From: Sphaerolaimus hirsutus
Taxonomy: Eukaryota; Nematoda; Chromadorea; Monhysterida; Sphaerolaimidae
NCBI GenBank assembly: GCA_964036195.1
Contig: OZ038450.1
Location: 24,953,208-25,017,207 of the forward strand
Length of the DNA: 64,000 nt
Direction of reading: 5' to 3'
A program made the translations under genes and the position numbers. The notes under the pieces are model-generated. The model was not told the origin of the DNA. It worked only from the letters and a program-made list of their open reading frames with translations, and did no database searches. Positions 11,601 through 26,600 of the stretch are shown one piece after another. How positions within the stretch are numbered: position 1 is the stretch's first letter; each line of letters opens with the position of its first letter.

Positions 11601-14600
11601 GTTCGCCATCGTCGAGGTGGACAATGAGGACAAGGGCCTCGACAAGACCGCCTTTAGTGCTGATGGTAAATTTAACATGTTTTTCTTAATATGTTCACGC
11701 TGTTTTCGTCAAAGTGATATACATACCCTGTCGCATAACGAGCTTCTTTCAACCAAGAAACAATAAAAAAATGACCGGTACTTCGTTACGTTAAATATTA
11801 GCAGGTAGGTTTCCAAAATCCTGTAAAAAACTGACCCCTGAAGAAAAAGACAACATCTCCCCTTTCTACCCCCTTACCCCCCCCCCCTCCCAGGCCAACT
11901 GTGCGCAGTGAGCGGGGCGTCCGGGGCCGTGCACGTGTACCTGACGCACGTGAGCCGTCTGGCGGCCGTGTGCGGCAACACCTTGGCCACGCTGACAGGG
12001 CTCCAGGAGATATCCATCTCACATCACCCGCAGCATGTGGGTTTGGGGGGGGGGAGTTTAGACACATTGAAATCGCTGATTTTGTAACTTTGCCAACATT
12101 TACCTACTAAATAGCTAATGCCCGTAAAGTTTTACCTTGTCGCCTATTTTACGCCATTTCGAGCCAGTCAAATACCACGCACAAATGTTTGTAAAGTTTC
12201 TATTTTTATTTTGCGTGACATACAGTAATTAAAACAAACACTTTTTTCCTGAAACTACACGCACATCAAATACACCCAAATCCCGCTTAAGATTTACAAG
12301 CCAAAATTCACCAAAACTGTTGCCATACCCCAGCCACAGTCCAACCTCACTAACTACTGTATTTCCTCGAAATACCCCCCTCAAAATGGACACTATATTT
12401 TTATACCCCCCCCCCCCAAATTTAGTGTATAGAGAACGTAAATGACAAAAGCTGCGGTTTGCGATCTGGGAAACGCAGAACACACGTTAAAAAGAACGAC
12501 TGTGTCATGTTAGAACAGGGTTTATACCGTCTACATACTTATATAAGTCTATAGAGTCTTATATACATGGCGGTTTGTGTTGCATTTCTCGACGTCTGTT
12601 TACGTTACTTTTACAAACCTCTTTTACAAACTTTTTACGTTACAAACAACAATTTAGTACTGAGATAAAAAAAAATTCTGGCGATATAATAACCCCCCCC
12701 CCCCTCGTTTAACCCCCTTCAAAATTTACACTCTGAAAAAATAAACCCCCGGTGGTAATTCGCGTAAATACGGTAAGCCATTGTCACCATTTACAGGAAG
12801 GCAGCGCGGTGGTGCTGCAGGTGACGGTTGAGCCGGCGTGCTTGGGCGTGGGGCCGGCGCACCTGGCCGTGGCCATGAACAACCGCGTCTGGTTCTACCA
12901 CTACGCGCCCACTGGTCAGTTGGACAGTGTAGCATTCCGCAAAAAAGCCCATTCCGCATTTTTGCCCATCCCGCAAGTTGCATCACCTGTTTGCGGAATG
13001 GGCACATTTGCGGGATGGGTCACATAATTTGCGGGATGGGCAAAAATGCGGAATGGGCTTTTTTGCGGAATGGGCCCTTGCCGTCAGTTGGGTGGTGTGA
13101 AGATTGACCAAATGGCCGGGGTTTTGTCGGGTAGCTCGATGCTTAGCTGCCCGATTCAGTGTAGTTTTGGTAGGGCCCATTCCGCATCAAAGCCCATTCG
13201 CATGTAGACCCATACTAGACACATTATGGCTGCAGGGGTAAGAAAGGGGGGTGGGTAACACCGCAAATTGCCTAGCTATCTAGCTATCTGGAGCGCTTTT
13301 GAGCAATTTTACACTAATTTTCACCAAAATTCCCTAATTTTCAAACTTCTTATAGATTTTCACCTTCAAAATAACTAGGTCATGTGTTTTATTACCTATT
13401 TTCAACATGCCAGGCATAATCAAATGTGTTCCGGGTCAACATGCGGGATGGGTTTACATGCGGAATAGTGCACTGCCGTTTTGGTGCCACTGTCAGATCC
13501 TGAAATTTCGTGAAATTAAAAAAAAATACTTGTGCTATTTTGGTATTTTACATGACTTTTAACACTTCTCATAGCATTTTACAGGGTCTGATAGTGGCCT
13601 CTGCTGTTTAGTCTTATTTATTTAGTCAGTTTATGCAGTGGCGTAGCCAGGATTTTTGAGCGGGGGGGGCGGATTGTTTACGGAGCCCTGCGAACGGGGG
13701 GGGCGGCGCCCCCCCCCCCCCCTAAAATTCGACCGCTGTAGTAGGGTAGTAGCGCCATGGCGCTGGCGCCATTCGTAGGCGCCATGCCATGGTGCCATTG
13801 GCGCCAAAGACCGCTGTATATGTATGTATTTTACATACATATACAGCGACATGGAAGTGTTTCAGTGCATTTTCACGTAAGTTGAGGTTATCGCGACCTG
13901 TAAAGGAAAAATGGCTGTCAATTGACGCCAAAATGCGCGCTTGCGCGCAAAATTTTTACAAATTGACCTCAAAATCGTTGCACCAGAACACGTTTCCAAA
14001 CATTTCTTAAGTCTCACCCCGGAAGGGGGGGGGCGGCCGCCCCCCCCCCCCGCCCCCCCCCCCTGGCTACGCCACTGAGTTTATGTGAAGAATCAGAGAC
14101 AGTTGAATCGGGCAACAATGAATCATCAGTGTTTCATCAACTGAAACAATAAATTTAGCTGCCCAACAGAACATTTCTAGCTGATTTAATGGGATACCTG
14201 GAATTTTTGCTACGTTGTCAGTTTGTCATAAATAAACAGTTAGCAGTGCTGTTCTCATTTTGCAGGAGCCACTCTGCAGTGTGAATTTGAGTACGTTGGC
14301 AGCGTGAGTGAATTGCAACTGAACGGGACTCACTGTGCCGCGCTCCTGGATGGAAGGGTGCAGCTGCACATGGTTTGCAAGTACCGTGGTTGCTTGAATA
14401 ATTCCCCCTGTTAGAAGTCTGAGGAAAATACACCTCTTGAATAAATCCCCCTGTAGGCATGTGACCAATTGGTTGTGTCCCATTTGAACAAAAATGGCAG
14501 ATAGAAACATGCTTGTAAATTTTGATGAAATATTAGTTCTGCCCTAGAAAAAAACCTGACGAAAACATAATTCCCCAGGGAATTATTCGAGCAAATACGG

Positions 14601-17600
14601 TAAACACATGTCACAAACCGCATCTGCAACTCCAAAATCACCCTAATCCCTTGCCCCCCTCCACAGATCGAGGAGTCGGCCAGCGAGCGCGAGACGGACT
14701 CGTTGGTGCTGCCGCAGGTGGGCAAGGTGAACAACGGCCGCATCACCTGCTTCGCCTTGACCCAGCACCTGCTCATCACTGGCACCGATGTGGGTGCACT
14801 GGGGTTGGGGGGTGTGGGGTTAATTAAGCTGGGTGGTAAAAAAATATTTCTGGATGCTAGCCAAATCACGAAAACGTGTTTTCACGAATCTTTTTCCCAG
14901 CTTTTTTTTGTAAAAATTAGCAAACGACGACTTAACTTAAATTTAAATCTAAAACCGACAAAACGTGTGGGACCAATATCGCTGCAGTAATTTAGTACAC
15001 TAGTTTACTGCCAGTAAACTGAAAATTTGATGAAATCATAAATCAGTTTCGAACGGCATTTTAGTTTACTGGAATTAGGCGTTTGTCAACTACTTTGACA
15101 GAGATTAAAAAACTCATTCCAGTCAACTCAAATGCGTTGAAGGCGTTTTTGAGTTTACTAAACTTTCGAAATTCCATTATTAAACAAGTATGCGCAGCGT
15201 CACAAACATTCACAAATACAATCACCGCCCCCCCCATCACAGGTGGGCCAACTATCCTACCTGTACGTGGAGGAGGGCAAGTGGGTGAACGAGTTCCGCC
15301 ACGGCGCCGGCATCAAGTTCATGCGGCCCGAGCCCGGCACCAGCGCGACCAGACTCTGTTTTGCGGATTACAAACGGGATATTTATATTTATAGCCCGGT
15401 AGGGTTTTCTGGGTTACAGTAGGGCGGGCGGGGCTGTTTGGGATTTGATTTGTACCGTTTGGAGCGATTTGTATTGATTTAATTGGCTGTGTCTAAAATT
15501 TTGTGTGGATGTTGAAGGACATTTTAAAGGTGGTCGCTGTGTTGGATTTTTCAACTGGTTAAGGGGTTAAACGCTTTAAAATTTTGTTTTTGTCAGATTT
15601 CTTTTAAATTCTTTAAAAAACGGAAATTCAAACAACGGCCGAAAACATTTAGATGAGGCCATTGCACGCAGATCGATGATAGCGTTGTATCCGTGCAGCA
15701 GCCAACTGGCGCAGAGACAATAGCTGGTATTTTATGGGACTGCTCGCCTGCCGACAAGGTAAGGTACATACCGTATTTCCTCAAAATACTCCTAGACGGT
15801 TTTTTTGTTTCAGACTGCAAATTTTGAGGGGGGGGGGGGTTTCGAGGGAGGGTTTATTATGTCACCAGAAATTTTTGTAAATCAGGGGTATCTTGAATTT
15901 TGACCCTCCGAGTGGTTGGATAGATAGCAAATCGCTCCTCCGGAGGGATAGATAGCTGAAAAAATTTCTGGGGGGGGGGTTGTGGTGGTTCGATATATAG
16001 GCTTTTTCGGGGCATTGAAGGAGGAAAAGGGAGAAAAATCGCTAAAAGTAGGTGTAAAATAGCTCAAAATGAGTATACAAGAGCATATAGTACTTAAAAT
16101 AGCTGAAAATAGGCAGTTAGGCCCCACACACGCTAGTTGACATCGACACCAAATGTCAACTGGTTCAGTTCCTAATTCAAAGATTGTGTTTGAACGTCGT
16201 TCGTCCACTCGTCAGCAAGCTTTGAATCGGGATCGGCACCAGTTGACATTTGGTGTCGATGTCAACTAGCGTGCGTGGGCCCTTAGACGCATGAACTAGT
16301 GATTTTGGAGGTGAAAATCTATATATAGGTATGAAAAATAGCGATTTTGAGCGAAAATTGGGGTATAGTTTCTGAAAAATCGCTCCAGATAGGTAGATAG
16401 CTGGGCGATTTGGGGGGGGGGGGTTAGGGGGTAGTAGCCCAAAATTTTGCCTCCGGGATAGATAGATAGCTGGGCGGTTTGGGGGGGGGGGGGGGGGGTA
16501 ACCCCCCCCCCCCCCCCAACCCCCCCCATTCGAGACCCCTGTTGTAAATATCGTAGTAAAGAATGGGTTTTTGCAACCCCAAAACTGGTGATAAACGTCA
16601 CCAAATGGGACATAGTAAAACAAACAAAAGTAGATAGCTATACAAACTACTCTATGTATAGCTGCGATGAGATTTGACCCCAATAAATATTACATAATGT
16701 ACATTGTATACATGATGTACATCATTCAATACAGGAGGTATTTTTACCTCAGCTCGAAAACACCTGGGGGTATTTCGAGTGGGGGGGGGGGTTAATTCAA
16801 GGGGGGTATCTCGAGGAAATGCGGTATTTTAATTTTTTTTCGTGAAAAGCAATATGCCAATAAGGTGGAATTTTTGGTTGTTCAAAAAATACGTTTTGGA
16901 AACAGGAAGCAACAATAATAAAAACTACTGCATGTTTTTTTTGTGCGGACCGCAGTAACACAACTATTGCTCATGGCCCTACATTATTCGTTTCAGGACA
17001 TCCTGGTCACGTACGACAAGCACAAAGCGTACACGTACAGCTACCAGCGCGACCACATTCAAGGTTACATAAATATTTACACCGCATTGATACATTTTTA
17101 TGGACGAACCCTGGGGCCTGTTCCCTTTACGATTTTTAAATTTCAAGCATAGACCCCGCACAGACCAGTTTCTGGCCAAAATTTCGGAAACTGATAAATC
17201 AACCTTGTACTCATTTGAGTTTACAAACCACTGAGTCCGTCAACCGCTGTTGACAGTGGTCAACTCAACTTATCCCCCCCTAGGCGGCCAGTGCCCCCTA
17301 GTCAGTTCAACCCCCCTGCCATTCGACCACGTGCCGCAGCTGGTGCACGAGGGCGAATTGGTGTGCGTGGCCGCTAGCGGCAGACCCTCGGGCACCATGT
17401 TGGACAGCCACAATGAGGAGGGGGTGGAGGGGGGTGGCCAGGGGAATGGAGGGGATGAGGGGGTGCAGATGAAGGTTGGGTGGGTGGGGTTGTTGTAGAG
17501 CTTGTAGAATACCATGGAAAATGGCAAATATCATGCAAAGTGTCAAAAGTCGTGCTGTGCTGGAAAATGTCGAATGTCATGTAAAATGCCCTAGAAAATT

Positions 17601-20600
17601 TCATGTCATTCATGTAAAAAGTCATGTAAAAAGTCTTGGAAAATGGAAAATTTTACCGGGAATTTTACATGACTTTGTTCACATGCCATTTTCAGTCAAC
17701 ATCACAATCAAAATGTAGTCCCACTTCTCACCCCAATTCCCTCCCAGGCCCTGTCCACCGTGCAGCGGTGCGCCGTGCTGAGACGCTGGGCGCACGCGTG
17801 GCGCGTCTGCGAACAGAGCAAGAGCATGTCGCTGTGGCAGGCGCTCGGCACCGCCGCACTGCTCGTGGCCGATTTGGAACTGGGTCTGCGGGTTGGGTGT
17901 TTTATTGGGGCTGCAAAATTGGGCGGGATGTTGTATTTTTGTGTGGAGGGTGTTTTTAGAGGGTTTTTAAAAAAAAATTCAATTCAAGTTCACTGTTAAT
18001 TGCATTTTTGTGTCTTAGAACAAGGACGTAGCCAGGGGGGGGCGGGGGGGGGGGCGGCCGCCCCCCCCCCCTTCCCGGACCAAAAAATGTGCCAGAAATG
18101 GCACTTCCAGAAGTCGATTTTGTCGACAGTGTTTAAAAATTTTGCGCGCAAGCGCGCATTTTCCCTTTACGTCACATATTATTTCGGCTGATCAGCTATT
18201 ATTTCTCCCAGCCCCAAAGCCAGTGAAAATGGACCCAATTCGTCCATTTAGCTGTATTTGCCTGTAAAATACAGGCATATACAGCTGTTTTGGCGCCAAT
18301 GCCAACGCCAGTGGCGCCATGGCGTGGCGCCTACGAATGGCGCCAGCGCCATGGCGCCATTCCCCTACCACAGAGGTAAAATGTTAGGGGGGGGGGGCGC
18401 CGCCCCCCCCGTTCGCCGGGCTCCGTATACAATCCGCCCCCCGCTCAAAAATCCTGGCTACGTCCCTGTCTTAACATGTATTGCATAGAGCGCAAATATT
18501 AGCGCTCAGAAAATCTGTGAAAGGCGCACGTTGAATTCTAGGTATAAATATTTGCATTATTTTACATGAACACTGTATCTAAACAATTACATTTTCTGAA
18601 CTGTATCTTTCTTGTAAAAATTCCGTATCACACTACTAACAGGTCACTTCATGCGACACCCAACCCCCAACAACCCCCACCCCCCCCCCCAGCCGGCCGC
18701 GTCTACCGTCAACTGGGCGACGTGGGTCTAGTATTCACATTGGAGCAACTGTCTTACGTGGAGGAGCGCTCGCTGCTGTACGCGCACCTGGCCACCCAGC
18801 TGGACATGTTCGATCTGGCTGAACAGATGTTTCTGCATAGTGAGCAGCCATTGGAGGCACTGGAGGTGGGTTTGGGTTGTTTGTGAAGTTTGGGTAGTGT
18901 TATGGAGTGCCCTTGATTATGTCCCGTGTAACGATGGGGAAGAAATCTTCGATAATTCGAAAACGTTTTCGAATTTTTATTTCACCTCTGAAAAAACACT
19001 TAAAAATCGATTTTTTCTCAAAAAATTCGAAAATCCATTTCAGAAAAAACACTTTTAAAATTAAAATGCTTTCTCCGGGTGGATTGCCATCGTTAGTCAC
19101 ATGAGATGCTTTTATGAGCTATTTTGTTGAAAGGGTTACTTAGGGGGGCTTATTTTGTATCAGAAGTGTTTTAAGATTACACTATGGATTTAAAGACATA
19201 AAACTTATTAAATTCACTGCCATACTAGAAAATTTGTCACGTCTTGGTCCAGCATCATTTTTTTCATTTGTAGCGTGCAGGTGTTTTACTTAGGACGTTT
19301 ACGTATGTCATATTCAAATCGGTTGTGGAATTTTTCAAGGGGTGATCTACTCGTGGCTTATTTATTGCGTACATAAAATACCTAGGCTGGAAGAAACTGT
19401 TAGGTTTAAAGGTTTAGGTAGCCCAAAATTTTGCCTCCGGGATAGGTAGATAGCTGAGCGGCCTCCGAGAAAGATAGATAGCTCGGCGGTTTGGGGGTGG
19501 GGAACCCCCCCCCCCCCCATTGGAGACCCCTGGGTAAAATAACGACATATGTATCGTACTTTTGCAGCTGCGACGAGACTTGCTGCACTGGGAGCGCGCG
19601 CTGCAGTTGGCGCGCAGACTGGCGCCCGACGAAATCCCCTACATCTCCAAGGAGTACGCCCAGCAGTTGGAGTTCACGTGCGTCAACTGACAGTTCCGAT
19701 TGTGTAGTTATAGTTGATTAGCCCGACGCTCGTTGGCGGCAATACCCAAAAAGGTGTCGGCCTCGGGCTAATCGAATTTGTCAATCACAGTTGTGCACAC
19801 TTGAGCCTTGGTCGCCTTTCGCAGAGGGGAGTACGGCGCTGCGCTAAGCCACTACGAGCAGGCCTTGATCGCTAATCCTGAAGAGGTGCGTATCCCTTTA
19901 TCTAGTAAAAAGTAAAAGTAAAAATGTCTAGTAAAATAACATTTTACACCTTACATTTTACGCGACATTTTAATGGGAGTGGGAACGCCCCTGATATGAT
20001 GGCGAGGACTCCGTGCGCATGTAGACCCGGTGCCCATCTAGCGCTTACCCAGTGCCCACGTAGACTCGGTGCGCATGTAGAGCCCCCTAGATGGGCACCG
20101 GGTAACATGCGCACCGGGTTGTAGCGCTGCATGGGCACCGGGCGGGTTGCCAATGGGTATCGTGGATGACAATGTACCATTGTTGCATGCAAAAACGAAT
20201 TTACGTTTCCCCAAAAAACCGGTATTAGGGTATTTATACTTACGTTTACGTTTACGGTGTAAAGCGGTCCAGTACGCAAGTGGAGAATTGAAAAACAATT
20301 TATAAAAGGGAAGTAAAAAGTGAAAAAAAATAAGTGGGAAGTGAAATGGCAAGTAAAATGTCAATAACTTTTTTATCGTTTCCTTGTCATTTGCCATTTT
20401 GTTTTGTTTTACTCATTTTTTATTTGATATCAGAGCACTTCTCGAAATTTTTACGGTTACGTTTCATTTTATGTTTACCTAGATATTTAGAAAAATAAAT
20501 ACGTTTTAGTATTTATGCTTGAAATTTGGAAAATGTAATTATGTCTACGTTTTCCGAAAATACTAGTATTTTCACAACACTGCATTGCACTCGTACATAG

Positions 20601-23600
20601 GTATGGTGCGCATGTAGACCCCATGCATAAAAACCCGGTGCGCATGTACGGTTGTACAAGATGTGCACCGGGTCTACGGGCCCACACACGCAAATTGACA
20701 TTCGTTTTAAGGTATCGATAATGTCAACTCAGAGTCAACTGCCAATTTCGTGATTGACGCAGTGACACTTTTACCTAGTTGAAAATGTGCGCAATAATTT
20801 TGTGTCAACTAGCAGTAGACATTTTGTGTGGTAGTGTTTGAGTCAATTAAAGTGTACGCGTGCGCTTTAGTGTGCACGTGTTCGCGAGAAAGCGGACGCG
20901 TTTGTTTTTCCGCGCACGCGTTCGCGAAAATACTAATGTGCGCATAAGTTTCTGAGCAGTATGCCAATTTAATTGCTAAATGTAAATCATTGAAAAACTG
21001 AAGTAGATCTTGTGTTTAAAAGTACATATGAAAAGTTTGCTTTATTAATTTTGTAGTATTTTACAAGTTTAATATGTGATTTTTTGTGATATTCCTCATG
21101 TATTTTCCTTTTTGTTTATATTTCCATGTATATATTTTAAAGTCATTTTAAATTACATTAAATAAAATTTTTATACATCAGTTCACGAAGTTGCAAGATG
21201 AAATAAAGTAAAATTTTACAACATTTAAATGGATCAAGAGACTGAAACTGATTTTTAAAATGCAAATTATTGCAAACTGTCAAACCAGTAAATTACGTAA
21301 TATGTATCAAGGGAATGAAATCACAGGGGGGGGGGGGTTATTATTTTGTCAGAAATTTTCATATGGATTGTAGTAAATAGTGGGCATTTGCTTACCCAAA
21401 ACAGGTAATAAATGTGGCCCAACAGGATATATTTGGACAAAAAATGTAGATAGCTACACACTCACAGCAAATAATGTGCTCGTGAAGTGCACTGAAGTGG
21501 TCTGAAGTGCCCCTTGTGATCACACTTCAGAGCCTGATCACGTCTGATCACCAGGCACTTCACGGCCCGTGATCACACTTCAGAGCCTGATCACGCCTGA
21601 TCACCGATGGAATGCACTTCACTGACACTTCACGAATCTGTTTACTAAATTGTTTACAGAAATAAAAAATCAGAAATTCGTGAAGTGCGTTGAAGTGCCT
21701 GCAAGCATCTGCGTGAAGGCACTTCACCGCAGATCACGGCAGATCACCAGCGCATTTTTTGCTGTGACTAGTATCTATGTGTATCTGGGAAGCAAATTAG
21801 CAGTAATAAATACATAGTATGTAATTGACATACTATGGTAGCTTGATGGTTCATTCATCCACACATTTTGCCTTTTCAGTTGACATTTAACATTTTAAAT
21901 AATGCAAAAGAAGCATAAAAATTGGCAAATAAACTTACACAAAATACCAATGTGTTATGACAAATGTCAACTGAAGTTAAGTTGACAAAGTTTGGACATA
22001 CAGACATATTATGTAAAAGTTATAATTTAATTGACATTTTTAGGTGTGGTGTCAACTGCGGTTGCAATGTTTCAAGAATGGAAAATGTCTACTGAGGGTA
22101 TCAAAAATGTCAACTGACTGAAAAGTGTACGCTGCCAACGTTTTTTCACTCAAATTTTGCGTGCATGTTGCAAACTATTTCAATTGAGAAAAACGTGCTA
22201 AAATATGCGAATTTTGAGCAGTTGACACAGCGCTCGCCGACTTACTAAAAGTAACTTAATTAATGCAGTTTGTGTGAAAATTTAAGAAATTAAAGGTGCT
22301 GTAAGAGAAAAATATGATGCACATTTTTCCTAAGAGAACTTTTCATGTGCAAAGTCTCCAAAATCTAATTAGAATTTTTTTTCTGAAATCTAAAAAGTTC
22401 AATTGACATTGGGTTTTTAGTATACAATGGATGCGAACTCATAGTTGACACAGTTTAAATATAAATTTTTTCAACTGGAAATTTGTTTTAGGGATAAATG
22501 TGTATAGAAAAGAATTTTTCTGCATGCAAATTCAATATGTTTCATGTGCAGGCAGCGGGACTCAATTACGAAGGACATTATTCGATAATTATGTTGATTG
22601 TGTCTGCTGATTTGAAGGTCCAGTACATGGATATCAGTGCTCCTGGTGCACAGTCTGATTCGGTTGTTTTGCTGACATCAACTTTTGGGCAAGACCTGAT
22701 GTGAATTGACTTTAATTGTACTTATTATATCAATATATCTTATTTTACCCTTATTCAGTTGACAAATTAGTTTGTGCTTTATGTTTTTTTCTATTAGTCA
22801 GAAATGGTGCATTGTTGATTCCCCTACATGCACTACCCCCTGGCAGTGACCCCTACGATCACACCAACTACATCCCCAGCTGCTTTTTGGGTGACCAAGG
22901 GTTTTTGTTGAGCTGTTGAGCGTGGCCAACAGGCACTTCAATACAAGGTGACTGCTCAATTTTTTTTTGTTGGTGTAATGGGTGTTGTGAACTTTTTTCA
23001 TACACATTTGGACTTACATTGCTGGTTCAGTTGACAAAGTATGGGTTATACAAAAATTTTGTATCAAATTGATTTCTACTGATATACTTAACTCGACTTA
23101 TATACTTTGTTTTCAGGTTGTCTCGTGTTCAGAGAACAGTTGAATCCATTTTTGGTATGCTGGCTGCTCGCTGGCAAATTTTGCTCGGCACCATCTGCAT
23201 GGAACCGGACCGCGTCAGCAGGATGGTGATGGCGTTGTGCATGCTGCACAACTGGCTGCAAGTGATGCGCGGCACCACAATTGATGATCACTTCAACAAG
23301 GATGATGATGAAAGGGAGCCGCTGCAGGGCGTGATTGATCACCATTCACTTCCTGGCTGCAATGTGAGACTTACATTTTACTCTGCATTTCTTGTTAAAT
23401 TTTACTTTTTATGAATAATGTCAACTGCTGCTGCAGCTTAGTTGGCATGCCGCAGTTGACAATATGATCAACTTAGAGCCAGCTGACCAGCGCGCTGCTG
23501 AAGCCATTTGCTAGATGAGGGCATGCGCGAGAAGATCAAGGAGTGGATGAAAGAGGGTGATGGCAGAGTGCCATGGATAAACTGGCGCAATTGCTGAATT

Positions 23601-26600
23601 GACATTTTTGAATTTCAAAATGATATCAAGTATTCTAAATGTTGACATAAACAAATTCAGTTGACACATTTGATGTATTTGTTGATGTCAATTAAGCAAT
23701 ATTTTTGGCAATTTACAAATTTAATTTAAAAAATTTGAAAACACTTACATTTCATCAAATTTTTGGTGGAGCATGTTAGGAAAATTTTGCTATATTGATC
23801 TATAGATATAGCACTTTAATAGTTGTTGTCCAATTTTTTTAAAAAATGTTTACATATTTAAGCTGTGAAAAATCATATCTTTCGTTTTCCAAGCTCGATT
23901 CTTTCAAAATAAATACTGGTATGTAGTGCTTTCTTTCATCATCATGTTGTTATCTTTGTTTTTGTTACATCGCAAAAATTTGTTCAATGAAAAATAAAAT
24001 TCGTTTTAAGAAATATAATTTTCAATCTTGGAAACAATTTTATTTAAACTTGACATATGTATAAAAAAAATCACTGACATTTATACTACATGAAATGACT
24101 ATAAAATTAACAATTTACTACACATGTAATAAATAAAAAATGTTTCAATATCAAAAGTGAAAATATTTTTTTAAAGTGTAGTGTTCTCATGATCTTTGAT
24201 AATAAAGTGGCACAAAGTCAAATTAATTATGCTCCATCGCACAACAGCTTTTAAATCACCCAAATCAAGTCATAGAAGGCAGGGTCAATTCGTTTCTGAA
24301 AAGGGGTTTGGTCAGTTGACTTTTCCGGTAAACTACTTGGCACAAGTAGTGGTTAAATGCCTTAACGCATTCGAAGGTAATGAAAATGTCAACTAGGAAC
24401 CCGATTGCATCAACTAAAACCTATTTGACGCTGAATTGACGCTAATTCCAGTGTCAATTAGTGTGTGCGGCCCCTACATGGGCACCGGGTAGAAATACAT
24501 GGACACCGAGCCTACATGTGCACCGAGTTTACATGCGCACCGACACAGACCCAATATGATCCCTGTCCTGTTTCAATCCCTATCAAGTTCAAAAAAATCC
24601 ATACCACCTCCAAATCACGATCCCGAAAAGAGATCCCCAGTATCAGCGACTCCTAGATTCAATCCAACTCACTCATCTCCCCACCCCGACACCCAACCCC
24701 CAACCCCCCCCCCCCCGCAGTCGGACTCATTCGCGCACACGCACAACACGTGGTGCGGCAACGGGATCGCCCGCATGGCCATTCGGCAGGGCGACATCAG
24801 ACGCGGCGTGCAGCTGGCACAGCAGGCTAATCATAGGCAGTTGAGCAAGCAGTGTGCACAGATTTTGGAGGCTATGAAGGTGGGGGGGGGTGTTTTCTAG
24901 GTGGTGCTGTTTATGCTGTTTGCTTTAAAAAAATTTAGGGGGGGGGGCTGAGCCCCCCCCCCCCCCGTTCGCCGGCCCCCGTAAACAAGCAGCCCCCCCC
25001 CCGCTCAAAAATCCTGGATACGTCCCTGGTCTGACACTCCCATCACTGCCTTGTTTCTGATATCTGTGTGATCACTAGTGATGCGAAAAGTGCTAGGACT
25101 TTGGCGCAAAGCGACCTCTTGCGACCTTTCCGACCTCTTGCGCCAAAAATGCCATGACTTTTTTTGCTCTGACGCTAGCGCTCTAGTTTTGACGCCATGC
25201 AGAAATAGCACGCCAGAGCGCCATATTCATGGGCATGGCGCCAATAGCGCCACAGCAAAATGACGCCAAATGCCAGTGCCATGACGCTTTTACAATCGTG
25301 ATGACGATACAACAAATGCGTGTAATGTTAAATGCTGACAGAAAGCTTACAGACGCTTTTTTACAGTTGTCAGCTGCAGACCTACGGTCAGCATTTGTCA
25401 GCTGGTTGTCAACGAAATGACAACATTTGTCAGGAAACTGAAAAAGTTCAATTCTTATCGATGTTAGCCATCTGCCACATACTTTGATGCTTCTCACAGT
25501 TGTCACATCTTAAATGTTTGTCAAACAATTGTTCCATATTTTGATGGTTGTCAAACAAGTTGTCAGCGTTTTACTTTTCTTGTGAAATACATGCACTTGC
25601 AGCAATACAACGAGGCGGCGCAGCTATACGAGCAGGGCCAGTTCTATGACCGCGCAGCTGCAGTGTGCCTCAAGGCAAAGAATTGGTCTGTGCTGTTGAA
25701 GGAGGGTTTGAAATTGGAAAACTTTCATTGGGATACTTTGATGCAATAGATAGTCCGGCTCTGACGTCGGCCTCGGAATTCCGTGTGGATAAAATTCAAT
25801 CAATATTTGGAGAATTGAAATCATTTATCGCGTATTCCGAACACATCAATCATTTATCGGTTCCGTCGGTTCCCCACCCTTATAGCTGGAGCAAGTTTGG
25901 TGATTCCTGTAAGATGTGACAAGCAAAATAACGCACGAATTTGTTAAATGCGATGTTAAGTGTCCAGAAAACATCTTTTACTGGCCATTTTACATTTTCT
26001 TGTTAACCAATTTGTTTGACATTTTACATGATATTCTCCGACATTTCTTGTGGAATTTTAGAGAGCGCTACACTGGTCCCAGGCCAGCTGCAAGCTCAAT
26101 GTCACTCAAAAATCCTTCATAAGCAACGACAGTTCCCAAAAATCACCCCCCCACCTCCAAACAGGTCAAAAGTGGGCGAAATGCTGGGCCGGCTGCACTC
26201 GCCCAAAATTCTGGGCCAGTACGCCAAGGCCATGGAGGCAGAGGGCAGCTATGAAAAAGCTGCCAGGGCCTACGCTGCTGCAAGCGACCATGATAACCTT
26301 GTGAGGTTGGTTTGGATGTCTGGGGGTTGTTTGTTGTGATAAGGGATGGAAAAAAGTTTTCTTGATGATGACATTTTTTTAAAGGGCTCAAAACTGGGGT
26401 GTAGAAAAGGAAGAAACGTATTTTATCGAATAATTACCCCGGGGAATAATTTTTTCGTCAGGGGACATATTCAAGGGGTGTTATTTTGTCAAAATTGTTT
26501 CTATGAATATGTATTTTTGACGACGTAATGTTTGTTTCAATTGGACGCCGCAAATGTATCATATGCCTAAAGGGGGTAGGGTTCAAACGGGATCCCGATC

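Larger units (their letters stand above)
20678..24474 (+). mobile_element. PIF/Harbinger DNA transposon copy 1, in WDR19 intron 22
   Basis: Starts GGGCCCACACACGCAAATTG, ends TGTCAATTAGTGTGTGCGGC then CCC (inverted ends). Flanked by TAC on both sides (20675-20677, 24475-24477). The empty site GGGTC-TAC-ATGGGC can be read across it in the surrounding repeat. It carries decayed transposase exons (22550-23515) and a nested insertion (21325-21830). It is homologous over its length to 34342-37735. Confidence 0.9.
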
